A stretch of DNA of 64,000 nucleotides. It comes from an uncultured Cohaesibacter sp. (GTDB taxonomy: Bacteria > Pseudomonadota > Alphaproteobacteria > Rhizobiales > Cohaesibacteraceae). The position numbers and the translations under genes are program-made. The stretch is from NCBI RefSeq assembly GCF_963664735.1, contig NZ_OY761553.1:3221001-3285000 (forward strand), in the 5' to 3' direction. Below are positions 47,911 to 57,751 of this stretch, piece by piece (position 1 is the first letter of the stretch; every line of letters starts with the position of its first letter). The notes under the pieces are model-generated. The model had not been told where the DNA came from. It saw only the letters and a list, made by a program, of their open reading frames with translations, and made no database searches.

Positions 47911-48774
47911 ATGACTATCCCTCGGACCCAAACGAAGCGACCAGGCTTTTCCGTATCGACTGTTAGAGCCAGCTTGGCCATTGCGATGATCGCTATCGTC
48001 GCGATCATTCTCATTCCGGTGCAATATCTGTCGGTTACGTTCAATCTGAAAAGCAAGCGCTGGATTCCGGTTCTGTTTCACCGCGTCAACTGCCTTGCTC
48101 TGGGCATCAAAAAGACCGTCAACGGTGCACCGATCAGGGACGGGGCGGTTCTCATAACCGCCAATCATTGTTCCTGGATCGACATCGTTGTTCTGGGCAG
48201 TTTGCAGCCACTGTCATTCATAGCCAAATCCGAAGTGGCAAACTGGCCAATTTTCGGGCTTTTTGCCAAGCTTCAACGCTCGATATTTGTCAACCGCACC
48301 AAACGTTCGGCAACAGGATCTGTGGCCAAGGATATTGCCCAGCGCCTCAGAGAGGGCGATGCGATGGTGTTGTTTGCCGAGGGCACGTCTTCTGACGGCA
48401 ACCGGGTTCTGCCCTTCCGCTCCGCACTGATCGGCGCTGCCAAAGCGGCCATGACATCGGAACAGGATGGCGAGAAAGCACCGGAGAAAGTCTGGCTTCA
48501 ACCGCTATCGATTGCCTATACGGGCCTGCATGGTTTGCCGATGGGGCGTCAGCTTCGTCATATGGCTGCATGGTACGGTGATATGGATCTGGTGCCACAT
48601 CTTTGGGCGCTGATGAAAGAAGGGGCGCTTGATGTAACGCTCACCTATGGCGAACCGATTTTGTTCGATCCGAGGGTAGGTCGGAAGCAAGCCGCTTTTG
48701 CCGCAGAAACAACGGTGCGCAAAACAATGCTTCATGACTTGCATCACCACAGTGGCAAGCGCAAAGGGAAGTGA
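47911..48774 (+). CDS. plsC: 1-acyl-sn-glycerol-3-phosphate acyltransferase (PlsC family)
   Basis: A 287-aa membrane-bound acyltransferase making phosphatidic acid. It has one N-terminal membrane helix (LAIAMIAIVAIILIPVQYL), the catalytic NHCSWID (HX4D), the FVNRTKR region and VLFAEGTSSDGN for glycerophosphate binding. A related role as OlsA for ornithine lipid is possible because OlsB is encoded in the same window. The ATG at 47911 has GAGG nine bases upstream; the TTG at 47896 is less likely. Confidence 0.87.
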   Translation: MTIPRTQTKRPGFSVSTVRASLAIAMIAIVAIILIPVQYLSVTFNLKSKRWIPVLFHRVNCLALGIKKTVNGAPIRDGAVLITANHCSWIDIVVLGSLQPLSFIAKSEVANWPIFGLFAKLQRSIFVNRTKRSATGSVAKDIAQRLREGDAMVLFAEGTSSDGNRVLPFRSALIGAAKAAMTSEQDGEKAPEKVWLQPLSIAYTGLHGLPMGRQLRHMAAWYGDMDLVPHLWALMKEGALDVTLTYGEPILFDPRVGRKQAAFAAETTVRKTMLHDLHHHSGKRKGK

Positions 48775-48950
48775 TCGCACCTCGATCTTGCAGGTCGATT
48801 TACCATCACTCATCGGAATTTGGCCATTTTTCGACCTTTTCTCTTTGCAAAGATGGCAAAACGCGCTACAGGCTGTGATCTGAAAAATTGATCCAATGCC
48901 CTTGCGTCCTTTTACGCTCCTATCTACAAAACGACCCGGACTAAGCCGAT

Positions 48951-50315
48951 ATGACTGCTTTTGAAGACAAGAAAGTCTTTGTGAAAACCTATGGCTGCCA
49001 GATGAATGTCTATGATTCCAACAGAATGATGGATAGCCTGGCCACCAAGGGATACAGCCCTACCGAAAGTATGGAAGACGCGGATCTGGTGATCCTGAAC
49101 ACCTGCCATATTCGTGAGAAGGCAGCAGAGAAGGTCTATTCCGAGCTGGGCCGCATCCGTCAGGTCAAGGAAAAGCGGGCCAAGGCTGGCAAGGGCGAAA
49201 TGAAAATCGGTATTGCTGGCTGTGTTGCACAGGCCGAAGGTCAGGAAATCATCCGTCGTGCGCCCATCGTTGATCTGGTGATCGGGCCGCAAGCCTATCA
49301 CAAGCTGCCCGATTTGCTCGACAAGGCAGGCCATGGGGCCCATGTTGTCGAAACGGATTTCCCGCTTGAAGATAAATTTTCCGTTCTGCCGGAAGCCCGC
49401 AAGGAAGCCACGCGCAAGCGCGGTGTCAGCGCCTTTCTGACGGTGCAGGAAGGCTGCGACAAGTTTTGCAGTTTCTGCGTTGTTCCTTACACGCGGGGTG
49501 CTGAAGTTTCCCGGCCGGTGAGCCAGATCTTGGCCGAGGCGGAAAATCTGGTTTCAGCCGGAGTACGCGAAGTCACATTGCTGGGTCAGAATGTAAATGC
49601 CTATCATGGGGAAAGCCCCGATGGAGCCGATTGGGGCCTTGGTGAGCTTTTGTTCGGGCTCGCCAAGATCGATGGCCTCGACCGTTTGCGCTACACCACC
49701 AGCCATCCGCGCGATATGGATGATGCCTTGATGGCCGCTCATAGGGATCTGGACATTCTGATGCCCTATTTGCATCTGCCGGTGCAGGCCGGGTCTGACA
49801 AGATTCTCAAGGCCATGAACCGTCAGCATAGCTATGACGACTATGTGCGCCTGATTGACCGCATCCGCAAGGCGCGTCCTGACATCGCGATGTCGGGTGA
49901 CTTCATCGTCGGCTTCCCGGGGGAAACGGACGAAGACTTCGAGGAAACCATGCGCATCGTGCGCGAGGTTACCTACGCTTCGGCCTTTAGCTTTAAATAT
50001 TCCCCTCGTCCGGGCACTCCTGCCGCAGACAGTGAAGAGCAGATTGATGATGCGATCAAGTCCGAGCGTCTCTATCGCCTGCAGGATCTGCTCACCCAGC
50101 AACAGAAAGACTTCAACGCTTCCAAGGTTGGTACTGAGATGACCGTCCTTCTGGAGCGCAAGGGTCGCGAGCCGGGCCAGCTGGTTGGAAAGTCACCATG
50201 GCTACAGGCAGTGCAAGTTGATGCCGCTGAGGAATTGATTGGTGAAATTGTCACAGTTAAAGTGGATAGTATGGGAACTAACAGTCTGTTCGGCACCATG
50301 ATCGACCGGTCATGA
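48951..50315 (+). CDS. miaB: tRNA-2-methylthio-N6-dimethylallyladenosine synthase MiaB
   Basis: A radical-SAM methylthiotransferase that converts i6A37 to ms2i6A37 in tRNAs reading UNN codons. 454 aa. The N-terminal domain has the three auxiliary-cluster cysteines in [16 protein letters not shown] and [11 protein letters not shown]. The radical-SAM cluster motif is [20 protein letters not shown]-terminal TRAM domain begins around [12 protein letters not shown]. Downstream phoH, ybeY and corC form the conserved block. The RBS is weak. Confidence 0.96.
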   Translation: MTAFEDKKVFVKTYGCQMNVYDSNRMMDSLATKGYSPTESMEDADLVILNTCHIREKAAEKVYSELGRIRQVKEKRAKAGKGEMKIGIAGCVAQAEGQEIIRRAPIVDLVIGPQAYHKLPDLLDKAGHGAHVVETDFPLEDKFSVLPEARKEATRKRGVSAFLTVQEGCDKFCSFCVVPYTRGAEVSRPVSQILAEAENLVSAGVREVTLLGQNVNAYHGESPDGADWGLGELLFGLAKIDGLDRLRYTTSHPRDMDDALMAAHRDLDILMPYLHLPVQAGSDKILKAMNRQHSYDDYVRLIDRIRKARPDIAMSGDFIVGFPGETDEDFEETMRIVREVTYASAFSFKYSPRPGTPAADSEEQIDDAIKSERLYRLQDLLTQQQKDFNASKVGTEMTVLLERKGREPGQLVGKSPWLQAVQVDAAEELIGEIVTVKVDSMGTNSLFGTMIDRS

Positions 50316-50379
50316 GAAATAGGTCACAGGATGCCGAGCGGTTGTCTCTGATTTTCGAGTTGTTTGAAGGGATAAGCGT

Positions 50380-51606
50380 TTGAGCGATCAGCGTCGCGAT
50401 AAAAGCAAGAACCGCAAAGAAGGCCGGGATAAAAAGCCATCTGGTTTCAAGAAATCCTGGGATCCTGCCGCCAGTCAGGCTTCATCGGCAGCCTCCGATA
50501 TGGGACATATCGTCCTTTCCTATGATGACAACCGCCTTGCGGCTGATCTGTTTGGTGAATATGACCAGAATCTTGCCCGCATCGAGCAAAAGCTTGGTGT
50601 CGAAGCGATCGCGCGTGGCAACAGGGTGACCATCAAAGGACCCGGAGACTTATGTGATCAGGCCAAACTGGTGCTGGATTCCCTCTATTTCCGACTGCAG
50701 GAAGGGGATGTCATTGAGCAGGCCGATGTCGATGGCGCCATCCGAATGGCTCAAGCCAGCGATGAACAATTGATGCTTCCTGATATGATGCCTGAAAATA
50801 ACGATACTGCTGGCAAGATGAACTTTGCCCAGATCGCAACCCGCAAGAAAAAGCTAACCGCGCGCACAGCAACACAGGATGCCTATATCCGCGCTATGGA
50901 TCGGGCCGATCTCATTTTCGGAACCGGACCTGCCGGTACTGGCAAGACCTACCTTGCCGTTGCATATGCCGCCGCGCTGCTGGAACGCGGTGTCGTGGAG
51001 CGTATCATTCTCTCCCGCCCGGCTGTGGAAGCGGGCGAGCGGCTCGGCTTTTTGCCCGGAGACATGAAAGAGAAGGTAGACCCTTATCTGCGCCCGCTTT
51101 ATGACGCACTTTACGACATGATGCCTGCTGACAAGGTCGAACGGGAAATCGAAGCAAAAATCATCGAGATCGCTCCGCTCGCCTTCATGCGCGGACGGAC
51201 GCTCTCGAACGCGGTTGTCATTCTTGATGAGGCGCAGAACACAACATCCATGCAGATGAAAATGTTCCTCACGCGCCTTGGCGAAAATTCAAAGATGATC
51301 ATCACCGGCGACCCCAGCCAGATCGATTTACCAAGTGGTGAGCTGTCTGGTCTGGTTCAGGCAATGGAACTTCTTTCCGATATTCCCTCGATCGTGCGCG
51401 TGCAATTCACGGCAAAAGATGTGGTCCGCCACGAATTGGTAGCCCGCATTGTCACAGCCTATGACGAAGATGCCCGCAAGCGCGCAAAGGCACGCCAGGT
51501 GCTGGGACGCGAGCGTTTTCACAAGCGCGAGGTTCAGGAGCATTTGACTGCTGCCGATTATAGCCCGACCGATCCGGAAGAAATTTTTGACGAGGCAGAA
51601 GAATGA
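50380..51606 (+). CDS. ybeZ: PhoH-like ATPase (YbeZ)
   Basis: A 408-aa P-loop protein of the PhoH family. The N-terminal part carries a KH-like region; the ATPase has Walker A GPAGTGKT (183-190) and Walker B VVILDEAQN. YbeZ works with the endoribonuclease YbeY in rRNA processing. The start is TTG 50380 after AAGGGAT. The stop overlaps ybeY in an ATGA, which fits the functional pairing. Confidence 0.92.
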   Translation: MSDQRRDKSKNRKEGRDKKPSGFKKSWDPAASQASSAASDMGHIVLSYDDNRLAADLFGEYDQNLARIEQKLGVEAIARGNRVTIKGPGDLCDQAKLVLDSLYFRLQEGDVIEQADVDGAIRMAQASDEQLMLPDMMPENNDTAGKMNFAQIATRKKKLTARTATQDAYIRAMDRADLIFGTGPAGTGKTYLAVAYAAALLERGVVERIILSRPAVEAGERLGFLPGDMKEKVDPYLRPLYDALYDMMPADKVEREIEAKIIEIAPLAFMRGRTLSNAVVILDEAQNTTSMQMKMFLTRLGENSKMIITGDPSQIDLPSGELSGLVQAMELLSDIPSIVRVQFTAKDVVRHELVARIVTAYDEDARKRAKARQVLGRERFHKREVQEHLTAADYSPTDPEEIFDEAEE

Positions 51607-52133
51607 ATACTCAAAGTGCCGGTCAACCAAGGCTTGAAAAGGATTTGTTGATCGAGGCGGATCTCTGGCAGGCGCTGCCCGATCTTGAAGCGGTGATCGA
51701 CCGGGCTCTTCTGGCCGGTTTGACCTATGTGATCGAGCAAGAAGACATCGCATTTCTGCCGGAATGCGAAATTTCTCTCGTCTTTACCGACGATGAAGCT
51801 ATCCGTCATCTCAATGCTGATCATAGAGGAAAAGATACGGCAACCAATGTCCTTTCCTTCCCAATCGATGAGGATGCCGATCCCTTCGGCCCGATGCTTG
51901 GCGATATAGTTTTCGCCTATGAAACCGTAAAGCGAGAATCCTCTGAGCTGGGGGTTGAAATCCGTGATCATTTAACACATTTGTGTTTACATGGTTTTTT
52001 ACACTTATTGGGTTATGATCACATAGAGGCAGATGAAGCCGACAAGATGGAAAGCGTCGAAGTCGCCATTCTGGCTCAGCTGGGTCTTCCCAACCCTTAT
52101 GAAGGCACAGTGCCTTTGGAAAGCCTGAATTGA
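51603..52133 (+). CDS. ybeY: rRNA maturation endoribonuclease YbeY
   Basis: A 176-aa zinc-dependent endoribonuclease involved in 16S rRNA 3' processing and ribosome quality control. The zinc motif is HLCLHGFLHLLGYDH (three histidines) and the upstream RGKDTATNVLSFP is diagnostic. It overlaps phoH by four bases. In the sequence the codons around the zinc motif are AT-richer than the surroundings. Confidence 0.94.
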   Translation: MNTQSAGQPRLEKDLLIEADLWQALPDLEAVIDRALLAGLTYVIEQEDIAFLPECEISLVFTDDEAIRHLNADHRGKDTATNVLSFPIDEDADPFGPMLGDIVFAYETVKRESSELGVEIRDHLTHLCLHGFLHLLGYDHIEADEADKMESVEVAILAQLGLPNPYEGTVPLESLN

Positions 52134-52209
52134 GCGTATTATTCACTCAGGCACCTATATTTGTTAACCGGATTGAGAGCGCAAGCCTTTGATTTGCGCC
52201 GGAACGAGA

Positions 52210-53379
52210 ATGAACGACTCCGACTCTTCTTTACCTTCGCCGTCATCTAGCGCCGACAGGCCATCGAATGACAATCAGGCGGACAGCGGCGACGCTGACC
52301 CTCACCAGCCCAAGCAGAATTGGTTTTCTCGTTTGCTTTCAAACTGGATGTCTGGCCTTACCAGCCCTTCTCTTCGCTCTCAGATGGAAGGTGCTCTGGC
52401 TGACGAGAACAGCAAGGATGAAACCTTTTCTGCCGAAGAAAAGGCGATGCTGCGCAATATTCTCGAACTTCGGGAAATGCGGGTCAGCGATGTCATGATC
52501 CCACGCGCCGATATCGATGCGGTCGAAGACGAGATTTCACTGGGCACATTGCTGGCTGTCTATCAGGATGTCGGACATTCACGCCTGCCGGTCTACCGCG
52601 AAACGCTGGACGATCCGGTAGGGATGGTGCATATCAAGGACGTTCTCTCACTGCTGACGAAGGAATGCAGCATTCCCGAACCCTCAGAAAGCCCTGCGCT
52701 CGATTCGATGGAAGGCTCCGTGGTTAGCGTGCATTTTGCCTCTGAAGGTGAGATGTCCTTGACCAATCTGCCAAGAACGCTCAGCAACATCAACCTGGAC
52801 CGTCCGTTGAGAGATCTTGGCGTTATCCGTGACGTCTTGTTCGTCCCTCCCTCCATGCAGGCGATAGACCTGATGGCCACCATGCGGGCTGCCCGCACGC
52901 AGATGGCGCTGGTCATTGACGAATATGGCGGCACCGATGGTCTGGTATCGCTGGAAGATGTTGTTGAAACCGTTGTTGGTGATATCGAGGACGAGCATGA
53001 TGATGAAGATGAAATCTCCATCGCCAGCGCGGGTCCCAATCTATTTATCGCCGATGCCAAAACGGAGCTGGAAGATGTGGCCGAAGCGGTCGGATCTTCC
53101 TTGCCACTTGATGACGAGTTGATGGAAGATGTGGACACGCTGGGAGGTTACATCTTTACCCTTATTGGGCGCATTCCGGTGCGCGGCGAGCTGATATCGG
53201 TGAATGAAGGCCTTGAATTTGAGATTATGGAAGCTGATCGACGGCGCATCCGGCGAGTTAAAATCCGCCTCAAACCACTCAAGAAGCCCTTCAAGCGCCC
53301 ATTCGAATTGCAGCGCCCGTCAGGCTCGGATGACAGTGGCGCTCAGGCAGAACAGAAAAATGACACGGCCGCCGAATAG
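52210..53379 (+). CDS. CorC/HlyC-type CBS-domain transporter regulator
   Basis: A 389-aa cytosolic protein without membrane helices. The order is a low-complexity Ser/Asp-rich start, two CBS domains (VSDVMIPRADIDAVEDE and FVPPSMQAIDLMATMR), then a C-terminal CorC_HlyC domain (TLGGYIFTLIGRIPVRGE). The family is linked to magnesium/cobalt efflux or to haemolysin-like names without proof of transport. The C-terminus is very basic and Pro/Lys-rich. The ATG at 52210 has GGAACGAGA before it. In relatives lnt normally follows; here irr and the fab block intervene. Confidence 0.88.
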   Translation: MNDSDSSLPSPSSSADRPSNDNQADSGDADPHQPKQNWFSRLLSNWMSGLTSPSLRSQMEGALADENSKDETFSAEEKAMLRNILELREMRVSDVMIPRADIDAVEDEISLGTLLAVYQDVGHSRLPVYRETLDDPVGMVHIKDVLSLLTKECSIPEPSESPALDSMEGSVVSVHFASEGEMSLTNLPRTLSNINLDRPLRDLGVIRDVLFVPPSMQAIDLMATMRAARTQMALVIDEYGGTDGLVSLEDVVETVVGDIEDEHDDEDEISIASAGPNLFIADAKTELEDVAEAVGSSLPLDDELMEDVDTLGGYIFTLIGRIPVRGELISVNEGLEFEIMEADRRRIRRVKIRLKPLKKPFKRPFELQRPSGSDDSGAQAEQKNDTAAE

Positions 53380-53645
53380 GATAGCGTTTTTCGCTCTACT
53401 TCGTTCTTGGTAGGCTTTCCTAAGAATGTAGATTTTGGAGAAGCCGCTTCGAAAGAGGCGGCTTCGTTGCTCTTGTGCCGGTTGTTTTGCATCCGATTCA
53501 ACGAGTGCGGATATGACGAGGAGCAAAATCGAGTCTCCTAGACACCCACAATAAGACCGACACAGGTCGTTCTTGGCCAACCTACGCAAAGCCATTCAGA
53601 ATTCTGAAATGAGATCCGCACCCCAGGCTCAGACGAGCCAACAGG
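53380..53645. other. Gap between corC and irr with inverted repeats
   Basis: 266 nt, no gene. It contains a hairpin GAAGCCGC/GCGGCTTC (53441-53448 with 53459-53466), with no T-run, and a 14-bp perfect palindrome TTCAGAATTCTGAA (53595-53608) shortly after the irr stop. The convergent ends of corC and irr meet here. Confidence 0.5.
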
Positions 53646-54074
53646 CTAGTTTGCCTTGTCGCGCAGGCGAACCACAATATCGACGCGGGTGATTTCTTTG
53701 CCTTCTGGCACCTCGGGAAGGGCAGAAACGCTCATGCCACCAGGGATATCGACAACCTTGCCTTCTTCTTCCATATAGAAGTGAAAGTGATCAGACACAT
53801 TTGTATCGAAGTAGGTTTTGGTCCCTTCCACGGCGACTTCCCGCAGAAGGCCAGCCTCTGTGAATTGATGCAAGGTGTTGTAGACTGTCGCCAAGGACAC
53901 TGAAACATTCACCCGCTCGGCTTCTTCATGAAGACGTTCAGCAGAAACATGCCGGTCGCCCTTTGCAAAGAGCAGCTCTGCCAAAGAAAGCCTTTGGCGC
54001 GTTGGGCGCAAACCTGCCCTCACAAGCATATCCCGAGCGGAACGCTTATCGAATTTTTGTATTTGTGAGGTCAT
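53646..54074 (-). CDS. irr: Iron response regulator Irr (Fur family)
   Basis: A 142-aa Fur-family regulator that controls haem synthesis and iron genes in Rhizobiales in response to haem. The winged helix is RPTRQRLSLAELLF, SVSLATVYNTLHQFTEAGL, and the SDHFHFYMEEEGKVVDIP block holds the His-rich haem/metal site (H-F-H). There is no cysteine anywhere, so the N-terminal Cys-Pro haem regulatory motif of Bradyrhizobium Irr is absent, as in many other Irr proteins. ATG 54074 follows AAGG by nine bases; ATG 54083 is too close to it. It is divergent from fabA, a conserved arrangement. Confidence 0.9.
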   Translation of the reverse strand: MTSQIQKFDKRSARDMLVRAGLRPTRQRLSLAELLFAKGDRHVSAERLHEEAERVNVSVSLATVYNTLHQFTEAGLLREVAVEGTKTYFDTNVSDHFHFYMEEEGKVVDIPGGMSVSALPEVPEGKEITRVDIVVRLRDKAN

Positions 54075-54686
54075 GGCATTCATCCTTGAGTATCCACTTC
54101 ACCTGATTGCCGATTCAGGAAAATCCACGGCGTGCGTTTAAAACCCTCCGAAATAAATTGGAAGGCCAGTTCTGCAACCCGGTCTCATCTAGCAAGATAT
54201 AGAGCTTTTTAGGCGCAACGGCAAGACAACTAAGGAGAATCGCATATAAATACTTGCCCATTTGGGTAAACAATTCCCCCATTTTGTATCAAGGTTTCAA
54301 ATAGAGGTATTGTTCGGGCTTCTTTTCAGACAATTAGAAACACATTGCATCAATCTAGGGCACCTTCCTTGAAACACCATCCGCTTCAATCTAAATACAA
54401 GTTGATGAGGTTGCCGCAATTTGCGTGATAGCCTGTGTGGTGAAAAGTGCCATAAACTAGGCTTTCTGATGTGAACTTAATCGTTTGCACGCCTAGTGCT
54501 GGACTCAATTAAAGGCTATAAGCTTAGTGCTTAGCGTGAGAATAAACTTGCGATCAACATAGCCAAGCGCGCACAGCGAATGAACCAAACAGGAGCATTC
54601 CGTTTCATGACGTTCGTTTGGTGCAAGTATTGACTGTACCGCCCAGCTTTTCGGGCGGATCTGAGAAGGATAAGAGTGGAAACCGT
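54075..54686. promoter_or_regulatory. irr/fabA divergent region
   Basis: 612 nt with no supported gene; it is AT-rich in the middle. On the fabA side is a possible eight-codon ORF (54607-54633) that follows AGGAG (54591-54595), then a CCGCCC/GGGCGG hairpin (54639-54658) just before fabA. No clear Irr iron-control element (inverted TTTAGAA) was found. Confidence 0.4.
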
Positions 54687-55196
54687 ATGGAACAGCGCCA
54701 ATCCAGCTACACTTACGAAGAGATTCTAACCTGCAGCCGCGGCGAAATGTTCGGCCCGGGAAACCCGCAGCTGCCGTTACCACCGATGTTAATGCTGGAT
54801 CGGATAACCGTCATTTCCGAAGAAGGCGGAGAGCATAACAAAGGCATGATCCGTGCTGAATATGACATCAACCCGGAGCGTTGGTTCTTTGATTGTCACT
54901 TCGCAGGCGATCCTGTCATGCCCGGATGTCTTGGTCTGGATGCTCTGTGGCAGATGACCGGCTTTTATCTTGGCTGGCTGGGCCTTGAAGGCAAAGGGCG
55001 CGCCATTTCCGTGGGAGAAATCAAGTTTTCAGGCATGATCACTCCGGAAATCAAGAAAGTCACTTACGGCGTTGACTATAAACGCGTGATGAAGGGACGC
55101 CTCAACCTGGGCATCGGAGATGGCTGGGTCAAAGCGGATGATCAGGTCGTGTTTGTTGCCAAAGATCTTCGTGTCGGCTTGTTCAAAGACGCCTGA
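54687..55196 (+). CDS. fabA: 3-hydroxydecanoyl-ACP dehydratase/isomerase FabA
   Basis: Dehydrates 3-hydroxydecanoyl-ACP and isomerises trans-2- to cis-3-decenoyl-ACP, starting unsaturated fatty-acid synthesis. 169 aa, hot-dog fold. The active residues are His71 ([13 protein letters not shown]) and Asp85 ([10 protein letters not shown]), matching E. coli His70 and Asp84. ATG 54687 is chosen because translation upstream is not family-like. It starts the fabA-fabB-fabI set. Confidence 0.96.
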   Translation: MEQRQSSYTYEEILTCSRGEMFGPGNPQLPLPPMLMLDRITVISEEGGEHNKGMIRAEYDINPERWFFDCHFAGDPVMPGCLGLDALWQMTGFYLGWLGLEGKGRAISVGEIKFSGMITPEIKKVTYGVDYKRVMKGRLNLGIGDGWVKADDQVVFVAKDLRVGLFKDA

Positions 55197-55460
55197 TAGG
55201 TCTTGTCTGCTCTGAGACAGAGTATCCGAAAGCAAGTGATTTCGAAGCGTCTCAGCCTCGAAATTGCCTTTCTGGCTTATATTGCCTGTCAAATACTGCC
55301 CCGATAGTGGCGTTTTTCTGCGATAAGGCCCTTAAGAGATGTTGCAGCAGCAGACAAGAACACATATCAAGAGATGAATTCGGCCATGTCCCCTATATGC
55401 CTTTCCAATAGACATGGCTTGGTGGATAAGAGCCCCTTAATTTTCAGTGAGGCCCCGATT

Positions 55461-56678
55461 ATGAGACGTGTAGTCATTTCCGGCTTGGGTATTGTTTCCT
55501 CCATCGGCAACGATGCCGAAGCCGTTACCGCATCCCTGCGCGATGCTAAATCCGGTATTTCCTTCTCTCAGGATTTTGCCGACCATGGATTCCGTAGCCA
55601 TGTTTGGGGATGTCCAGACATTGACACAACCGATCTGGTTGATCGTCGCGCCAAACGCTTCCTTTCTCGCGGCGGCGAGTGGAACCATGTTGCCATGAAA
55701 CAGGCAATCGCAGATTCCGGCCTGGAAGAAAGCGATATCACGAACGAACGCACCGGTATCATCATGGGCTCTGGTGGCCCTTCGACACAAACCGTGGTGC
55801 AAGCAGCAGACATCACCCGCAAGAACGGCTCGCCAAAACGCATCGGGCCATTTGCCGTGCCTAAGGCCATGTCTTCAACCGCTTCGGCAACCCTTGCCAC
55901 ATGGTTCAAGATTCACGGCGTGAACTATTCCATTTCTTCAGCCTGCTCCACCTCTGCACACTGCATTGGTAACGCTTATGAGCTGATCCAGATGGGCAAA
56001 CAGGACATCATCTTTGCTGGTGGTCATGAAGATCTGGATTGGAGCATGTCCAACCTGTTCGACGCAATGGGTGCCATTTCTTCCAAATATAACGATACGC
56101 CGGCAACTGCTTCTCGCGCTTTCGACGCAACACGCGACGGCTTCGTGATCGCCGGTGGTGCCGGTGTGCTGGTTCTTGAAGAACTGGAACATGCCAAGGC
56201 TCGCGGCGCCAAGATCTATGCCGAACTGGTAGGATATGGTGCAACATCTGATGGCTATGACATGGTTGCCCCAAGCGGAGAAGGTGCCCAGCGCTGCATG
56301 CGTCAGGCAATGGCCACGGTTGATGCCAAAATCGATTATATCAACTGCCATGGCACGTCCACGCCAGTTGGTGACACCGCTGAGATTGGTGCAATCCGCA
56401 CAGTCTTTGGCGACGATCAGCCACATATCGCGTCGACCAAATCTTTGACCGGCCACTCTCTGGGTGCTGCCGGAGCACAGGAATCCATCTATTCCCTGCT
56501 GATGATGCAGGCCGGCTTTATCGGCGAATCCGCCCATATTACCGAGCTGGACCCGGAATGCGCCGATATGAACATCGTTCGTCAGCGCATCGATAAGCCA
56601 ATTGATGTTGCCCTGTCCAACAGCTTCGGCTTTGGCGGCACCAATGCTTCGCTGATTTTCCAGCGTTATAACGGATAA
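55461..56678 (+). CDS. fabB: Beta-ketoacyl-ACP synthase I FabB
   Basis: Elongates cis-3-decenoyl-ACP and other acyl-ACPs. 405 aa, thiolase fold. The catalytic triad is Cys162 (SSACSTSAH), a histidine in [11 protein letters not shown] and another in [11 protein letters not shown]. With FabA it makes unsaturated fatty acids. The start is ATG 55461 ([10 protein letters not shown]) after GAGG; the upstream extension of 29 codons is dropped. The 264 bp between fabA and fabB hold no gene. Confidence 0.96.
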   Translation: MRRVVISGLGIVSSIGNDAEAVTASLRDAKSGISFSQDFADHGFRSHVWGCPDIDTTDLVDRRAKRFLSRGGEWNHVAMKQAIADSGLEESDITNERTGIIMGSGGPSTQTVVQAADITRKNGSPKRIGPFAVPKAMSSTASATLATWFKIHGVNYSISSACSTSAHCIGNAYELIQMGKQDIIFAGGHEDLDWSMSNLFDAMGAISSKYNDTPATASRAFDATRDGFVIAGGAGVLVLEELEHAKARGAKIYAELVGYGATSDGYDMVAPSGEGAQRCMRQAMATVDAKIDYINCHGTSTPVGDTAEIGAIRTVFGDDQPHIASTKSLTGHSLGAAGAQESIYSLLMMQAGFIGESAHITELDPECADMNIVRQRIDKPIDVALSNSFGFGGTNASLIFQRYNG

Positions 56679-56691
56679 GGGCTGGCAGCAT

Positions 56692-57507
56692 ATGAAAGGT
56701 CTTATGGAAGGAAAACGCGGCCTGATCATGGGCGTTGCGAATGCAAGTTCAATTGCCTGGGGAATTTCTCAGGCATTGCACGAGCAAGGCGCCGACCTTG
56801 CCTTCACCTATCAGGGTGACGCTTTGGGCAAGCGCGTAAAACCTCTGGCGGAATCTGTCGGGTCTGATTTTGTCTTGCCATGTGATGTGGAAGATATCGA
56901 CTCCGTTGACGCGGTTTTTGCGGCTTTGAAAGAAAAGTGGGGCACGATTGACTTCATCGTTCATGCCATCGGCTTTTCCGACAAGAGCGAACTGCGCGGT
57001 CGCTATGCTGATACCTCACGCGAGAATTTCTCTCGTACCATGGTCATTTCCTGCTTTTCCTTCACGGAAGCGGCCAAACGGGCAGCAGATCTGATGCCCA
57101 ATGGCGGTGCCATGCTGACGCTGACTTATGCCGGTTCGACAAGGGTTATGCCTAACTATAACGTCATGGGCGTTGCCAAGGCTGGCCTTGAGGCTTCTGT
57201 AAGATATCTCGCCAATGATCTGGGGCCATCAGGCATTCGGGTCAACGCAATCTCGGCAGGGCCAGTGCGAACACTGGCAGGCAACGGTATCGCAGATGCT
57301 CGTCAGATGTACAGCTATCAGCGCGATAACAGCCCGCTGCGTGACGTTTGCACAATCGAGGATGTGGGCGGAGCCGCACTCTACCTGCTTTCCGATTTGT
57401 CGAAGAAAGTTACAGGGCAAGTCCAGTTTGTAGATTCCGGTTATAGCTGCATTTCCATGCCGACAGTCGAGACCCTTGCGGCGATCGACAAGATCAACAA
57501 GTCATAG
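56692..57507 (+). CDS. fabI: Enoyl-ACP reductase FabI
   Basis: An NADH-dependent short-chain reductase that reduces the enoyl-ACP double bond, the last step of each elongation cycle. 271 aa. It has the FabI-type nucleotide loop GVANASSIAWGI and the catalytic Tyr156-X6-Lys163 (NYNVMGVAK), with Tyr146 also conserved. It starts 13 bp after fabB, so it is co-transcribed. A second in-frame ATG at 56704 is less like the family start MxGLMxGKRGLIMG. A terminator follows. Confidence 0.95.
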   Translation: MKGLMEGKRGLIMGVANASSIAWGISQALHEQGADLAFTYQGDALGKRVKPLAESVGSDFVLPCDVEDIDSVDAVFAALKEKWGTIDFIVHAIGFSDKSELRGRYADTSRENFSRTMVISCFSFTEAAKRAADLMPNGGAMLTLTYAGSTRVMPNYNVMGVAKAGLEASVRYLANDLGPSGIRVNAISAGPVRTLAGNGIADARQMYSYQRDNSPLRDVCTIEDVGGAALYLLSDLSKKVTGQVQFVDSGYSCISMPTVETLAAIDKINKS

Positions 57508-57562
57508 TTGTTATAACAGATTTACTGACTTTGTTGTCGTCGACTGAAAAGTAAAAAATATT

Positions 57563-57592
57563 GGAGGAGAGCATTGCTCTCCTTCATTTTTT
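57563..57592 (+). terminator. Terminator after fabI
   Basis: Stem GGAGAGC-ATT-GCTCTCC (57566-57572 with 57576-57582), extended outward by a few more pairs, then an ATTTTTTT run. Confidence 0.8.
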
Positions 57593-57751
57593 TCCATTTT
57601 GACAAACCACGCACACTAATCGCATAAGTAGTACCATCTAGCGAGTGGTTATGTCGTTTCCTAAAAATAAACCAATATTTACCATGCCTCTTAGGCGCGA
57701 ATTAGCATGTCCGGTGTAAGCTCTGTTCATTGAGCAGAACTGGAGCCTTTC

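Noticed and set aside
54607-54633. Eight-codon ORF ahead of fabA (MTFVWCKY)
   Set aside because: AGGAG is 11 bases upstream, which is long, and the peptide is too short to judge; it is not reported as a gene.
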